Counted from the stretch's first letter, positions 27,851-38,376 are shown. The stretch is 64,000 nt of DNA from AP-15 sp963755435 (GCA_963755435.1 CAVWJX010000003.1:1054001-1118000); one strand, 5' to 3'. The notes: generated by a model from the sequence alone, not told the origin. Made by a program: numbers and translations.

Positions 27851-29068
27851 CTACGGTGTGATGCCGGCGGCCGTGCAGTCGGCGGCGTAGCTCCTCGCGC
27901 ACAGTGTTGCCGTGGGGACGAAGTTGTCCTTGACAATGGTTGTCTTCATGTTCTTGGTGGTGACCCACTCCGGGATCAGCAGCACCGACGGCACCTTCTT
28001 GTTCTCTGTGGTGTCCTTGGTCGTGCCGTTCACCAGCCCCTTGGGCGGCGTCTTGCCGGCCCGCAGGTAGAGGGCCAGGGAGACCGCGCCCTGGGCCTCC
28101 AGGTAGATCGGCTTGTAGACGGTCCCGCACTGGTAGCCCGACAGCACGTTGTCCAGGCCGGTCAGCGTGGCGTCCTGGCCGGTGGTCGGGAACGTCCTCG
28201 GCTTCACCCCGTGGCCCTGGAGGAAGCTGACGATCGGGGCCCCCGTCTCGTCGTTGGGGATGACGGCGCTGTTGGTCCCCGGGTGCGCGGTGTACGCCGA
28301 CTCGAACTCGGTCAGGGCCACTGTGGGTGTCCAGGTGTCGGCCGTCTTGGCCTCGACCTCGTACTGGCCCTTCTTGACGTGCTTCTTGAGCACGCCTGTG
28401 TAGTAGCCCTGGTAGAAGAGGGTGGCGTTGTTGTCCGTGGCGGCGCCGTGCATGACGATCACCTTCGGGTGCTTGACGTGCCAGGCCGAGACGCAGCTCA
28501 CGAAGCCCTGGCCGATGAGCTTGCCCACCTTCACGTTGTTGAAGCTCACGTAGTACGCCCGGCTGCCCCCCAGGGTCAGGCGGTCGTAGTCGATCACCTT
28601 CACGCCGTGGGACGTGGCGTAGCTTTCGATCTTGGCCCCCACCCCCGAGTCCAGCGGGTCCACCAGCAGCACCGTGGCGCCGTTGGTGACGTCGGTCTCG
28701 GCGTCGGTGAGCTGGGTTGTGTCGCTGCCCTGGGCGTTCTGCACGATGATGTCCGATGTCGGCAGGCCGGCCTTCTGCATGGCCTTGCGGAGATCCGGCT
28801 CGTCGAACTCCACGTACCGGGTGGAGCTGGTGGTGTCCGGCAGGATCGCCGCCACCTTGCCCTTGCCCTGCTTGGTGAGCGACTTGAGCTTGGTCATCGC
28901 GCTGAATGTGCTCGTGAGCTCCTTCACCGAGACCTTCGGCGTGGAGCCGCCCGAGGCCCCCGCCACCGCCGGGATCGCCAGGGCGGCGCCGGTGGCCAGG
29001 GCGGCGCCGGTGGCCAGCGTGGCCGCGGTGGCCGCGGTGCGGCGGAGCATGCGTCCCGTCATGTGCAT
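27851..29068 (-). CDS. Sugar ABC transporter substrate-binding protein, copy 2
   Basis: First gene of the operon, unbroken, about 405 residues. The signal sequence contains a short repeat (LATGAALATGAALAIPAVAG) before GASGGSTPKV. The mature protein is nearly the same as copy 1: shared blocks include RYVEFDEPDLRKAMQKAGL (copy 1: FDAPDLKKAMQ), LVDPLDSGVGAKIESYATSH, HGAATDNNATLFYQGYYTG and NYAADCTAAGITP-like ends. ATG 29068 (MHMTG) has GGAGG at the right distance; the second ATG at 29062 is possible. Tandem duplication followed by slight divergence suggests either a higher dose of receptor or two related ligands. Confidence 0.9.
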   Translation of the reverse strand: MHMTGRMLRRTAATAATLATGAALATGAALAIPAVAGASGGSTPKVSVKELTSTFSAMTKLKSLTKQGKGKVAAILPDTTSSTRYVEFDEPDLRKAMQKAGLPTSDIIVQNAQGSDTTQLTDAETDVTNGATVLLVDPLDSGVGAKIESYATSHGVKVIDYDRLTLGGSRAYYVSFNNVKVGKLIGQGFVSCVSAWHVKHPKVIVMHGAATDNNATLFYQGYYTGVLKKHVKKGQYEVEAKTADTWTPTVALTEFESAYTAHPGTNSAVIPNDETGAPIVSFLQGHGVKPRTFPTTGQDATLTGLDNVLSGYQCGTVYKPIYLEAQGAVSLALYLRAGKTPPKGLVNGTTKDTTENKKVPSVLLIPEWVTTKNMKTTIVKDNFVPTATLCARSYAADCTAAGITP

Positions 29069-29239
29069 CTCGCCCTCCTGTGCCCGTCGAGACCGGGTGC
29101 GGGCGCGCCACGGAGCCGTCTCCCCGGAGCCGGGGCCGGGGCCGGGGCACGCGCGCACATTGCTCATTCCCCCGGCAAGCACATCGGTAACCTTCCCGTC
29201 ACGCGGGCACGCCGGGCCCCGGCCGCCGCTGGCCGGGCC

Positions 29240-29809
29240 CTAGCCGCCCTCGTAGGGGAAGCCGAGGTCGGGCGCGGTGAGCAGGGCCCGGAAGGGCAGG
29301 CCCTCGGCCTCCGCCATCGCCGGCACCGTGCCGCCGCGGTCGACCACCGCCACCAGCAGCACCGGCTCGGCGCCGGCCTCCTGCACGGCGTGGGCCGCCT
29401 CCAGCAGCGAGGTCCCCCGGGTGACGGTGTCCTCGGTGACCACCACCCGGTCCCCGGGATCCAGCGCCCCGGCGATGCGCCCGCCGCCGCCGTGGTCCTT
29501 GGCCTCCTTGCGCACGCTGAAGGCCTTCAGCATCCGCCCGCGGGTGGCCGCCACCCCGGCCGCCACGAAGGCCACCGGGTCCGCGCCCATGGTCAGGCCG
29601 CCGATCGCCGTGGCCTCCGGCGGCACCACCGAGAGCACGGCGTCGGCCACCAGGAGCATCGCCTCCGGCCGGCAGACGGTCTGCTTGGAGTCGATGAACC
29701 AGGTGCTGCGCCGGCCGGACTTCAGCACGAAGTCGCCGCGCCGCACCGAGTGGGCGAGCAGGTGGTCGCGCAGCGCCGGGAAGGCCACGCCGTGGGCGGT
29801 GCCGCTCAC
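29240..29809 (-). CDS. pyrE: Orotate phosphoribosyltransferase
   Basis: Makes orotidine 5'-phosphate from orotate and PRPP in pyrimidine synthesis. The 189-residue protein has VLKSGRRSTWFIDSKQ, GGLTMGADPVAFVAAGVA, LKAFSVRKEAKDHGGGGRI (flexible loop) and the PRPP motif VVVTEDTVTRGTSLLEA. GTG 29809 overlaps the purM stop as GTGA once one extra base in purM is allowed for. Taken at face value the two genes are in one open frame, which is an artefact of that base. Placement of a pyrimidine gene behind purM is unusual but clear. The coding part itself has no breaks. Confidence 0.92.
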   Translation of the reverse strand: MSGTAHGVAFPALRDHLLAHSVRRGDFVLKSGRRSTWFIDSKQTVCRPEAMLLVADAVLSVVPPEATAIGGLTMGADPVAFVAAGVAATRGRMLKAFSVRKEAKDHGGGGRIAGALDPGDRVVVTEDTVTRGTSLLEAAHAVQEAGAEPVLLVAVVDRGGTVPAMAEAEGLPFRALLTAPDLGFPYEGG

Positions 29810-30877
29810 CCGACCGTGACCCCGCCCGCCGGCCCGCACCTCGCCCACCACCACGGCGGCACGCCCGTGCGCGGCCACCGCGCTCGTGACCGCGTCCACG
29901 GCCGGGGCCGCCACCACGAGGACCATCCCGAGCCCGAGGTTGAACACGCGGTCCATCTCCTCGGGGGCCACCCTCCCGAGCCGCTCGATCTCGCCGAAGA
30001 TCCGCGGGACCTCCCAGGCCCCGCGCTCGAGCACGGCCTCGCAGCCCCGGCGGCAGCACCCGGGCCAGGTTGCCGCCGATCCCGCCGCCGGTCACGTGGG
30101 CGCAGGCGTGCACCGCGCCCTCGCCGGACCGCCACGGCGGCCAGCACGGCCGGGCGCGTAGATCTCGGACGGCCGGAGCAGCTCGTCGGCGAGGGCGTGC
30201 GCCGCGCCGGGCCAGGCCGGACTCCCCGAGGCCCAGCCCCGCCCGCTCGAGCAGCACGTGGCGGGCGAGCGTGTAGCCGTTGGACCGGAGGCCGGGCGAG
30301 GGGAACCCCACCAGCACGTCGCCCGGCCGCACCCGCTCGGGACCCAGGCGCTCGTCGTGCTCGACCACCCCCACGGCGAACCCCGCCAGGTCGAGGTCGT
30401 CCGGGCCCATGACCCCGGGGTGCTCGGCCGTCTCCCCGCCGAGCAGGGCGCAGCCGGCCCGCCGGCAGCCCTCGGCCACGCCGGCCACCACCTGCTCCAC
30501 CCGCCCGGGGTCGAGCCGGCCCACCGCCAGGTAGTCGAGCAGGTAGAGCGGCTCGGCGCCGGTGCACGCCACGTCGTCGACGCACATGGCCACCAGGTCG
30601 ATCCCCACCGTCTCGTAGCGGCCGGCGGCCCGGGCCACGGCCAGCTTCGTGCCCACCCCGTCGGTGGAGGACACGAGCACCGGGCGGCGGTAGCGGGCGG
30701 CGTCCAGCTCGAAGAGGCCGCCGAACCCGCCGATGCCGCCGAGCACGCCGGGCCGGCCGGTGGCCGCCGACCACGCCCTTCAGCCGCTCCACCGCGGCGT
30801 CGGCGGCGGCGATGTCCACGCCGGCGCCGGCGTAGGTGGCGCCGGCGCCGCCGGTGGTCCCGGGAGGGCCGCGCCAC
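29806..30877 (-). CDS. purM: Phosphoribosylformylglycinamidine cyclo-ligase (AIR synthetase)
   Basis: Fifth step of purine synthesis, ATP-dependent ring closure to AIR. The N-terminus ATYAGAGVDIAAADAAVERLK is standard. Then GGFGGLFELDAARYRRPVLV, VSSTDGVGTKLAVARAAGRY, GIDLVAMCVDDVACTGAEPL, LLGGETAEHPGVMGPDDLDL and LVGFPSPGLRSNGYTLAR follow, all conserved substrate and ATP sites. GTG at 30877 lies six bases after the purF stop. The C-terminus VVVGEVRAGGGVTVG ends at TGA 29806-29808 after correcting GGG-C-GGG. Other breaks are at about 30040 and 30140-30210. Confidence 0.92.
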
Positions 30878-30883
30878 GCCGCG

Positions 30884-32417
30884 TCAGACCCCGGGGAGCG
30901 CCGGCTGCAGCGTGGCCGGCGCCGGCCCGTCGGCCGCGCGCCGCGCGCCGTCCCCAGCGCCCCCGCCGCCGCCCTCCACCGTCCCGTCCGGGGGCCGGCC
31001 GCCGCCCGCGCAGCTCCACCGGGACGGGCACCGGGTAGCCGCCCGGTGAGGCAGGCGTCGCAGAAGCCGCCCCCCGGCACGCCGATCGCCGCCTCCAGGT
31101 TCTCGAGGCTGACGTAGGCCAGCGAGTCCACCCCGAGGTGGCGCGCTCGATCTCGTCGAGCGACCGTGGTGGCGGCCAGCAGCTCGTCGCGGTCGGGCGT
31201 GTCGATGCCGAAGAAGCAGGGCCAGCGGAACGGCGGCGAGGAGATCCGCAGGTGGACCTCGGCGGCGCCGGCGTCGCGCAGCATGCCCACGATCGCCCGG
31301 GTGGTGGTGCCCCGCACGATGGAGTCGTCCACCACCACCAGGCGCTTGCCGGCGATGTTGTCCCGGAGCGGGTTGAGCTTGCGCCGGACCGTGTTCGACC
31401 CGCGCCTGCTGGTCCGGGTGCGATGAAGGTCCGGGCGATGTAGCGGTTCTTCACCAGGCCCTGGCCGTAGGGGATGCCGCTGCGCCGCGGCGTACCCCTC
31501 GGCGGCCGGGACGCCCGAGTCCGGGACCCCCATCACGAGGTCCGCCTCCACCGGCGCCTGCTCGGCCAGCAGCTCGCCCATCCGGCGCCGCGCCCCGTGC
31601 ACCTCCCGGCCGTAGAGGCGGGCGTCGGGGCGGGCGAAGTAGACGAACTCGAAGATGCAGAGGTGGGGGTCCACGCGGTCGGCCGGGAAGAGCTGCTCGG
31701 AGCGCACGCCCCGTCCCCGTCGATCGTCACCAGCTCGCCGGGCTCGAGCTCCCGCACGAAGGTGGCCCCGATCACGTCCAGCGCCGGGGACTCCGAGGCC
31801 AGCACCCAGCCCTCCGGGCGGTCGGCGGCCCCGAGGCGCCCCAGGCAGAGCGGCCGGAAGCCCTGGGGGTCCCGCACCCCGTAGAGGCGCCCGGCGTCCA
31901 GCAGCACCAGCGAGAACGCCCCCTCGGCGCCCGGCAGGACCTCCCGGAGCGCCCGGGCGAGCGCCTCGGTGTCGCCCTCGGCCGGCGCCGTGCTGCGCCT
32001 GGGCCAGCAGCTCGGCCAGCACGTCGCTGTCGGTGCCCACCATGCCCGGCAGCATCCCGGCCCGGCGGGCCAGGGCGCCGGTGTTCGTGAGGTTCCCGTT
32101 GTGCCCGAGGGCGAACCCGGCCCGGCCCACGGGGCGGTAGACGGGCTGGGCGGCCGTCCAGTCCGACGAGCCGTGGGTGGAGTAGCGGGTGTGGCCGATG
32201 GCCAGGTGGCCCGAGAGCCCGGAGAGGGTCCGCTCGTCGAACACCGTGGTCACCAGGCCCATGTCCTTCACCACGGTGATCGTCTCGCCGTCGCTGACCG
32301 CCATGCCGGCGGACTCCTGGCCCCGGTGCTGGAGGGCGTAGATGCCGTCGAAGGTGAGCTGGGCCACGCCGCCGCCCGGGCGCGTACACGCCGAAGACCC
32401 CGCAGGCTTCCTTCACC
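30884..32417 (-). CDS. purF: Amidophosphoribosyltransferase
   Basis: First committed purine step, transferring glutamine nitrogen to PRPP. GTG 32417 gives VKEACGVFGVYAP, in which the Cys after a four-residue propeptide is the N-terminal nucleophile. Then ALQHRGQESAGMAVSDG, HTRYSTHGSS, LGHNGNLTNT, and the PRPP motif VVVDDSIVRGTTTRAIV. Cys residues in RWPCFFGIDTP and GFCDACLTGRLP suggest an iron-sulfur cluster type enzyme. About 510 residues. It is broken by several indels, especially around 31400-31500 and 30900-31060. Followed by purM and pyrE in a tight unit. Confidence 0.93.
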
Positions 32418-32550
32418 GTCTGGCCCTCTGCCCCACTGTCCCCGTGCCGGTGCGCCGCAGGACGGCGCGCGCCGGCCGCCGGCTCGCTCGATGCCCTCCC
32501 AGTCTCCCACACCCGCCCCCGCCGGGGCACGCCGCTAACGTCCTGGAGGC

Positions 32551-33396
32551 GTGATCGACCTGCACACCCACTCCACCTGCTCGGACGGCACCGACCCCCC
32601 CGAGCGCGTGGCCGAGCTGGCGGCCGGGGCCGGGTGCTCGGCGGTGGCGCTCACGGACCACGACACCCTCGCCGGCCTGGACGCCGCCCGCCAACGGGCC
32701 GGCGAGCTCGGGATCGACCTGGTCCCCGGCTGCGAGGTCTCCTGCGCCTTCGGCGACGGCAGCGCGCACGTGCTCGTCTACTTCGTGGAGGGCGCCGGCG
32801 GCCCGCTCCAGGAGGAGCTGGCGCGGCTGCGCCAGGACCGGGTAGCCCGCAACCGCCGCCTGGCGGAGCGCCTGCGGGAGCTGGGCCTGGAGGTCACCTA
32901 CGGCGAGCTGGTGGCCGAGGCCAGCAGCGAGGAGAGCCTGGGCCGGCCCCACGTGGCCGCCGTGCTGGTTCGCCACGGGGCCGCCGAGTCCGTGCCGGAC
33001 GCCTTCGACCGCTGGCTCGCCGCCGGGCGGCCCGCCCACGTGCCCAAGGCGCGGGTGCAGCCGGCCGAGGTGGCCCGCCTGGCCCGGGCGTCCGGCGGGG
33101 TGGCCGTGCTCGCCCACCCGCTCACGCTCGGCCTCGGGCCGCAGGCGCTCTCGGCGGCGGTGGCCGAGCTGGCGGCGTCGGGGTTCGCCGGCATCGAGGC
33201 CACCTACGGCCGGTACACGCCGGACGAGCGCGCCGCCCTGGCCGAGCTGGCTCGCCGGCACGGCCTGGTGGCCACCGGCGGCTCCGACTACCACGGCACG
33301 GTGAAGGGGGATCTCGCCGTCGGCACCGGGCAGGGCGACCTGCGGGTCCCCGACGCCGTCCTGGACGAGCTGGAGGCCCGCCGGCCGGCGGCCTGA
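32551..33396 (+). CDS. PHP-domain phosphoesterase (TrpH/RNase AM-like)
   Basis: Metal-dependent phosphoesterase, 281 residues, unbroken. PHP metal motifs are DLHTHSTCSDGT at the start, ALTDHDTLAGLDAA, GCEVSC, VAVLAHPLTLG and GGSDYHGTVKG near the end. An insert of about 100 residues between the second and third motifs is usual for this branch, which removes 5' nucleotides or hydrolyses 3',5'-bisphosphate nucleotides in E. coli. GTG 32551. Divergent from purF with 133 bases between starts, so the two may share a control region. Confidence 0.88.
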   Translation: MIDLHTHSTCSDGTDPPERVAELAAGAGCSAVALTDHDTLAGLDAARQRAGELGIDLVPGCEVSCAFGDGSAHVLVYFVEGAGGPLQEELARLRQDRVARNRRLAERLRELGLEVTYGELVAEASSEESLGRPHVAAVLVRHGAAESVPDAFDRWLAAGRPAHVPKARVQPAEVARLARASGGVAVLAHPLTLGLGPQALSAAVAELAASGFAGIEATYGRYTPDERAALAELARRHGLVATGGSDYHGTVKGDLAVGTGQGDLRVPDAVLDELEARRPAA

Positions 33397-33419
33397 GCGC
33401 GCCGCCCGGCCGTCGGCGG

Positions 33420-34743
33420 TCAGTCGAAGAGCCGCTCGCCCACCCAGTGCCCGGGCCCGGGCGCGGCCGGCGGCACGGCGGCGACCGCGCTCGCCGTGTG
33501 CACCGTGAACCGCCGGAGCGCGTCGTGGCGGGCGAGCCGGCCGAGGATCGGGACGGCCCCGAGCCGGGGGTTCTGCTGGTACGCGACGAAGAGGAGGCCG
33601 GCGTCGAGTGCTCCTCGCGCCGGGCCCCCGTCGGCGGCCGGCGCTGACGGGGCGACGCCGTCGTTGTAGGAGTAGCTCCGCCGGAGGATCGTCTGGCCCC
33701 AGTTCTCGTGGGGCGACGCCACGCGGACGTGGGCGTCCAGGGGGATCACCGGCCGGCCGGCGGCGTCGGTGGCCGCCAGGTCGAGCGGGTCCTCCTCGCG
33801 CCGGGCCCCCAGCGGCGCACCCGAGCCCTTGTGGCGACCGATCACCCGCTCCTGGTCGCCGGGCGGCAGCGCGTCCCAGGCGGCGAGGAGGATGCGGATC
33901 CGCCGCACGACCACGTAGGTGCCGCCGTGCATCCAGGACGCGCCCTGCCCGGGCCCCACCCACACGAATTCGTCCAGTTCCTCGCCGGTCGTCGGGTTGA
34001 ACGTCCCGTCCTTGAAGCCCGTGAGGTTCCGCGGCGTCCCCCGGGCCACCGCCGCCTCGTTGAAGCACGCCTGGGCCCAGCGGACCGAGGCGGCGCTCCC
34101 GGCCACTCCGGCCAGCCGGTGGACGGCGTGGAAGGCCACCATCGCGTCGTCGGCACAGGCCTGCACCGTGAGGTCCCCGCCAGCGGCGCGGCCGTCGATC
34201 CGGTCCCCGGGGAGCGGCGGCACCGGCGCCAGCGCCATCGGCCACCGGGACCGCAGCCCGAAGCGGTCCGGGGCGCCCACGCCGAAGAGGCTCGGCCCGA
34301 AGCCGAGCGTGACGGTGAGCCGTGCCGGTCCGAGGCCGCGCGCCTCGCCCCCGTCGGCCGCCACCGGCCTGGCCGGTGCATGGCCGCGAGCAGCCGGCGC
34401 GCCGCGAGAGCTCGGCTGCGGCCTCCGTCCACCGGCGGAGGAGGGACGCCAGGTCGCCCCGGCGGCCGGCCGTGACGTCGAACGTGGCGAAGAACCCGTG
34501 ACGCTGCGGCGGCGTGGTGATCCCGCCCTGGTGCACGCCGTAGAAGGGCTCAGTTGACGTCATGGCTTCCGCGGCGCCCGTGTCGTGGCGGGGCTCACCG
34601 GCACCGGCGATCGTCGTGCCCGCGAGCGCGCCGCCCGCCGCCACGCCGCCCGCCAGCGCGCCGCCGGAGACGCCGAGGAACCTCCGCCGGCTCACCCGGC
34701 GGGCATCCCGGGCGGCGTCCCGGTGGTCCCCGGGCCCGCTCAC
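33420..34743 (-). CDS. DyP-type heme peroxidase, Tat-exported (EfeB-like)
   Basis: Secreted heme peroxidase. The Tat signal is RRVSRRRFLGVSGGALAGG. The catalytic DyP motif GFKDGTFNPTTG contains the distal Asp. The proximal His is in IGRHKGSGAPLG, and the distal Arg region is LRRSYSYNDG. The C-terminus LLFVAYQQNPRLGAVPILGRLARHD is typical. About 440 residues; GTG 34743. One frame break lies near 34370 between LLRRWTEAAAELSRRA and the rest. No efeU or efeO neighbours, so a dye-decolourising or general oxidative role is as likely as iron release from heme. Confidence 0.9.
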
Positions 34744-34761
34744 CGCTCAGTCACCGTGCCA

Positions 34762-35283
34762 TCAGTCACCGTGCCAGCAGTCCATGATCACCCCGGCCAC
34801 GGCGAGCGCCACCTCCGAGGCCGAGCTGGGGGGCGAGCCGAACCGGCCGGGAAGGCGGCTCACGTCCACGAGCAGCACCTTCCAGTCCTTGCGCACCACG
34901 ACCGAGCCGTTCCTGACCCGGAAGGCGCCCTGGCCGAGCTCGAAGATCGACCGAGTCCTGTGCAGCGACCGGGCCAGGCGGTCGAAGTAGCGGTACGTCT
35001 GGCGCCAGCTCGAGAGCTCCTGCACCGAGAGGGTCAACGCCCCCGTCGGGTACCGGTACGTGCAGGCGTAGCGGTGGCGCGCCCAGGTGGGCGCCGAGAT
35101 CGTGGCCTGCTCGCCCAGGGCGTCCCGGATCTCGGTGGCCGCCTTCCGCTGGCAGACCATCTTGGCGATCTCCGAGGGGTGCCGGCCCGCCGGCGCCGGG
35201 GAACTGGCTCCCGTCGGGGACGGGACCAGCACGACCGCGGCGAGGAGCACCGCCGCCGAGGCCAGCCCCGAGCTTCCGGGCAC
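34762..35283 (-). CDS. Secreted protein of unknown function
   Basis: 173 residues, unbroken. The N-terminal signal sequence is GLASAAVLLAAVVLVPSPTGASS. The mature part holds EIAKMVCQRKAATEIRDALG, HRYACTYRYPTGALTLSVQE, ARSLHRTRSIFELGQGAF and RNGSVVVRKDWKVLLVDVSR, ending GVIMDCWHGD. Three Cys residues (in MVCQ, YACT and MDCW) could form a disulfide plus one. The fold looks like a small sensor or heme/lipoprotein-like alpha-beta domain, but I do not recognise a family. GTG 35283 starts 40 bases after the copA stop, on the same strand, so it may be cotranscribed with copper export. Confidence 0.7.
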   Translation of the reverse strand: MPGSSGLASAAVLLAAVVLVPSPTGASSPAPAGRHPSEIAKMVCQRKAATEIRDALGEQATISAPTWARHRYACTYRYPTGALTLSVQELSSWRQTYRYFDRLARSLHRTRSIFELGQGAFRVRNGSVVVRKDWKVLLVDVSRLPGRFGSPPSSASEVALAVAGVIMDCWHGD

Positions 35284-35322
35284 GGCGCGCCCCGCGGCGG
35301 TGCCCGCTCCCGGGAGGGCGCC

Positions 35323-38003
35323 TCACGGGACGATCCGCGAGATGGAGAACGACTCCCGCCGGCCGCCCACGCGCATGGCCACGTGAAAGCGCCACGTGCC
35401 CGGACTGAGGAGGACGTACTGGATGTAGTGGTTCGAGGCGATGCGCACCGAGCGGACGAGCTGCGGCCGCCCCAAGGGCCGGCCGGCCGTCACCCGGACT
35501 CCGGTGATCGGCGCCCGCCGCCGGGTGGGATAGATGAACAGGTGGAGCTGGTTGAGCCCGGCGGTGCTCGGGTTCAGGTAGAGCTGTGCGCTGCCCTCCG
35601 GGCCCAGGCCGACGGTGGTCACCGTGGGCAGCGCCGGGAGGAGCGTCTGGCCGCGGGCCGGCGACACCGCCTCGCTGGCGAGGACGATGGCCACGAAGAG
35701 CACGATCGGGACGGCCGTGGACAGGACCACCCGGGCACCGTGGAGCCGCCGTGGAGCCCGCATCGTCTCGGGCCCGGCGCGGCCCATCCGCGTGAGGCGC
35801 AGGCTGTTGGCCACCACGGCGAGGCTCGACAGGGCCATGGCGGCGGCGGCCACCAGCGGGTCGATGAGGCCGAGGGCGGCCAGCGGCAGGGCCGCCACGT
35901 TGTACCCGGCGGCCCAGGCGAAGTTCTGCCGCATGACCGTCATGGTCCGGCGCGCCACCACGATGGCGGCGGGGACGCCGTAGAGGTCGCTGCCCATGAG
36001 CGCCACGTCGCTGTTCTCCAGGGCCGCCTGCGAGCCGCTCCCGATGGCGCAGCCCACGTCGGCTCCCGCCAGCGCCGGCGCGTCGTTGACCCCGTCGCCC
36101 ACCATGACCACGCCGCGCCCGCCCTGCGCCACGGCGCGCACGGCGTCCACCTTGCCCTCGGGCGGCAGCGCGGCACGGACGTCGTCCACGCCCAGCGCGG
36201 CACCGACCGAGCGCACCGCCGGCTCGCTGTCGCCGCTCAGGATCGCCGTGCGGACACCCAGCTCGTGCAGCCGGGCCACCGCGCCGGCCGCCTCGGGCCG
36301 CAGGGGCGCCGACAGGGCGATCCCACCCACGGTGCAGCCGGACCGGTTGACCGCCACCACCGTCTCCCCCCGCGCCCACCGGGCGGCCGCCCAGCCGGCG
36401 AGCCGGGGCGGCACGGCGTCCCGCGCGAGGCGGTGGACGCGGACCACCTCGCCGCCCACCGTCCCGGTCACGCCCACGCCGGGGATCTCCTCCACGCCCA
36501 CGGCGCGTGCGGGCGAGGGCCAGGCGGCGCGGACGGCGACGGCGATGGGATGGTCGCCCTCGGCCTCGACCGCCGCCGCCAGGCCGAGGACCTCACCGTC
36601 CGCCGCGCCGTCCACGCCTCGGGCCTCGGCCACCACGGCACCCGGCTCGGTGAGGGTGCCCGTCTTGTCGAAGGCCACGACGTCGGCGCGGGCCAGGCGT
36701 TCGAGGACGTCGCCACCGCGGACGAAGATGCCCAGGGCAGAGGCCCGGCCGCACCCCACCATCATGGCCACCGGCGCGGCGAGGCCCATGGCGCAGGGAC
36801 AGGCCACGAGGAGGAGCGAGAGCGCGCTCAGCACCGCCACGTCGTGCTCGCCCAGGCCGAACCACCACACCACGAACGTCACCGCGGCGGCCACCAGGAC
36901 CGACGGCACGAAGACGCCGCTCACCCGGTCCGCGAGGCGCTGGAGGGGCGCCTTCTCGCGCTGGGCCTCGTCGACCACGCGCTGGAGCCGGGCCAGCACG
37001 GACTCGGACGCCGCGTGGCCACCCTGACCACCAGGGCGCCCCAGCCGTTGCGGGTACCACCGACCACCTGGCTGCCGGGACCGCGCTCGACCGGCATCGG
37101 CTCCCCGGTGAGCATGGACTCGTCCACCGCCGACCAGCCGTCCACGACCTCGCCGTCGAGCGGGACCGTCTCGCTGGGACGCACCCGGACCAGCGCCCCC
37201 GCCGGCACGCTCTCCGGCGGCACCAGGTCGCCCTGCTCGTCGTCGGCCCGGGCCACGCGCCGGGCCACGGGCGGGCGGAGCGCCAGGAGCGCACGGAGCG
37301 CCCCCCCGGCGCGGCGCCGCGCCGCGGCCTCCACCGTCCGGCCGGTGAGGAGCATGGCGACGATCATGGGTGCCATGGCGAAGTGCAGGCGGGCAGCCAC
37401 GGCACCGCTGCCCGAGCCCACGTGGATGTGCCGGCCACCGAGGGCGAGCACGTAGACCACGTTCACCAGGAGGGCGGCCAGCGTCCCCAGGGACACCAGC
37501 GTGTCCATGCTGGTGGCGCCGTGCCGGGCGAGCCGGGCCGCGTCTCGCAGGAACGGCCAGCCGCCCACCAGCTCCACCACCGTCGCCAGGACCAGGACGG
37601 TCCAGTCCGGTCCCGGTGACTGCGAGCAGAGGAGCGAGACGCAGAGCGCCGCCAGGGCCAGCGGCCAGGTGACGATCAGGCGGACCGCCAGGTGATCCCG
37701 GTCGCGGTCGGGGGCCGCGGCGCCGGGCGCCACCGGCGCGGCGCCGTACCCGGTGGCCTCGACCGCCCGGCAGAGCGCGTCCACGCCCGACGCCGCCGGG
37801 TGATAGGCGACATAGGCCCGGGCGGTGGCCAGGTTGACGGAGGCGCTGGCCACCTCGGGGAGCCGCGCCAGTGCCCGCTCCACCCGCACGGAGCAGGCGC
37901 CGCAGTGCATGCCGGCGACGTCGAGCTCCACCGTCGCCAGGGGGTCGGCGTCGCGCGTGACCGACGTCCTGCCGGCGACCTCCACCATCACGTGGGGATC
38001 CAT
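35323..38003 (-). CDS. copA: Copper-exporting P1B-type ATPase with extra C-terminal beta-rich domain
   Basis: About 890 residues. An N-terminal HMA domain has GMHCGACSVRVERAL. Eight membrane helices follow, with the ion site ACPCAMGLA, the TGE loop LTGEPMPVERG, the phosphorylation motif FDKTGTLTEPG, the HP motif GDHPIAVAV, and the hinge VMVGDGVNDAPALAGADVG. After the last core helix (VVANSLRLTRMG) the chain continues about 145 residues: one more hydrophobic helix and a beta-rich domain (GSAQLYLNPSTAGLNQLHLF, TPGVRVTAG-like, LLSPGTWRFHVAMRVGG). That tail resembles the soluble end of CopCD/FixH-like proteins and is unusual on an ATPase. One break at about 37015 is a lost third base (AC_ GCG). 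ATG 38003; an ATG at 37987 is possible. Confidence 0.92.
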
Positions 38004-38109
38004 CGGGCGCCGCAGGCCGCCGTGGTGGTCACCCGGCCCGCCTGGGTACGGTGGGACGTGCGGCGGCGAGGCGGCCGGTCGCGATCGGACGAGCATCGAG
38101 GAGGACGCC

Positions 38110-38376
38110 ATGGGCACGGACGGTGGTGCGGGCACGGGCGCGGCGGACGACCGGCTCACCGACGTCGCGGTGCTCGCCATCGAGGGGATGCACTGCCAGT
38201 CCTGCGCAGGCCTGATCGAGGAGACGCTCGTGGAGGACCTGGGCGTCGCCCGCGCGGTGGTCGATCTCGGCGCGGCCCGCGCCACGGTTCGCTACGACCC
38301 CGCCGTCCACCGCCTGGACGACCTCTGCGCCGCCGTGACGGCCGCGGGGTACCGGGCCACCCCCGTCCGGTCGTAG
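38110..38376 (+). CDS. HMA-domain copper chaperone (CopZ-like)
   Basis: An 88-residue soluble metal carrier. A 20-residue acidic/Gly lead is followed by one heavy-metal-associated domain: VAVLAIEGMHCQSCAGLIEE with the Cu(I)-binding CxxC, ARATVRYDPAVHRLDDL and AAVTAAGYRATPV. It is divergent from copA with about 106 bases between starts, so a shared copper-responsive promoter is likely. It probably delivers Cu(I) to the ATPase. ATG 38110 has GAGGA upstream. No frame breaks. Confidence 0.92.
   Translation: MGTDGGAGTGAADDRLTDVAVLAIEGMHCQSCAGLIEETLVEDLGVARAVVDLGAARATVRYDPAVHRLDDLCAAVTAAGYRATPVRS

Noticed and set aside
29240..30034. Apparent purM-pyrE gene fusion in one open frame
   Set aside because: Removing one extra C in GGG-C-GGG near the end of purM restores the expected stop and a GTGA overlap with pyrE, so the fusion is an indel artefact.
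27050..30412. Very long rightward open frame opposite the binding proteins, purM and pyrE
   Set aside because: It is the antisense shadow of GC-rich genes. It has no start signal and no family motifs, and the leftward proteins are well supported.
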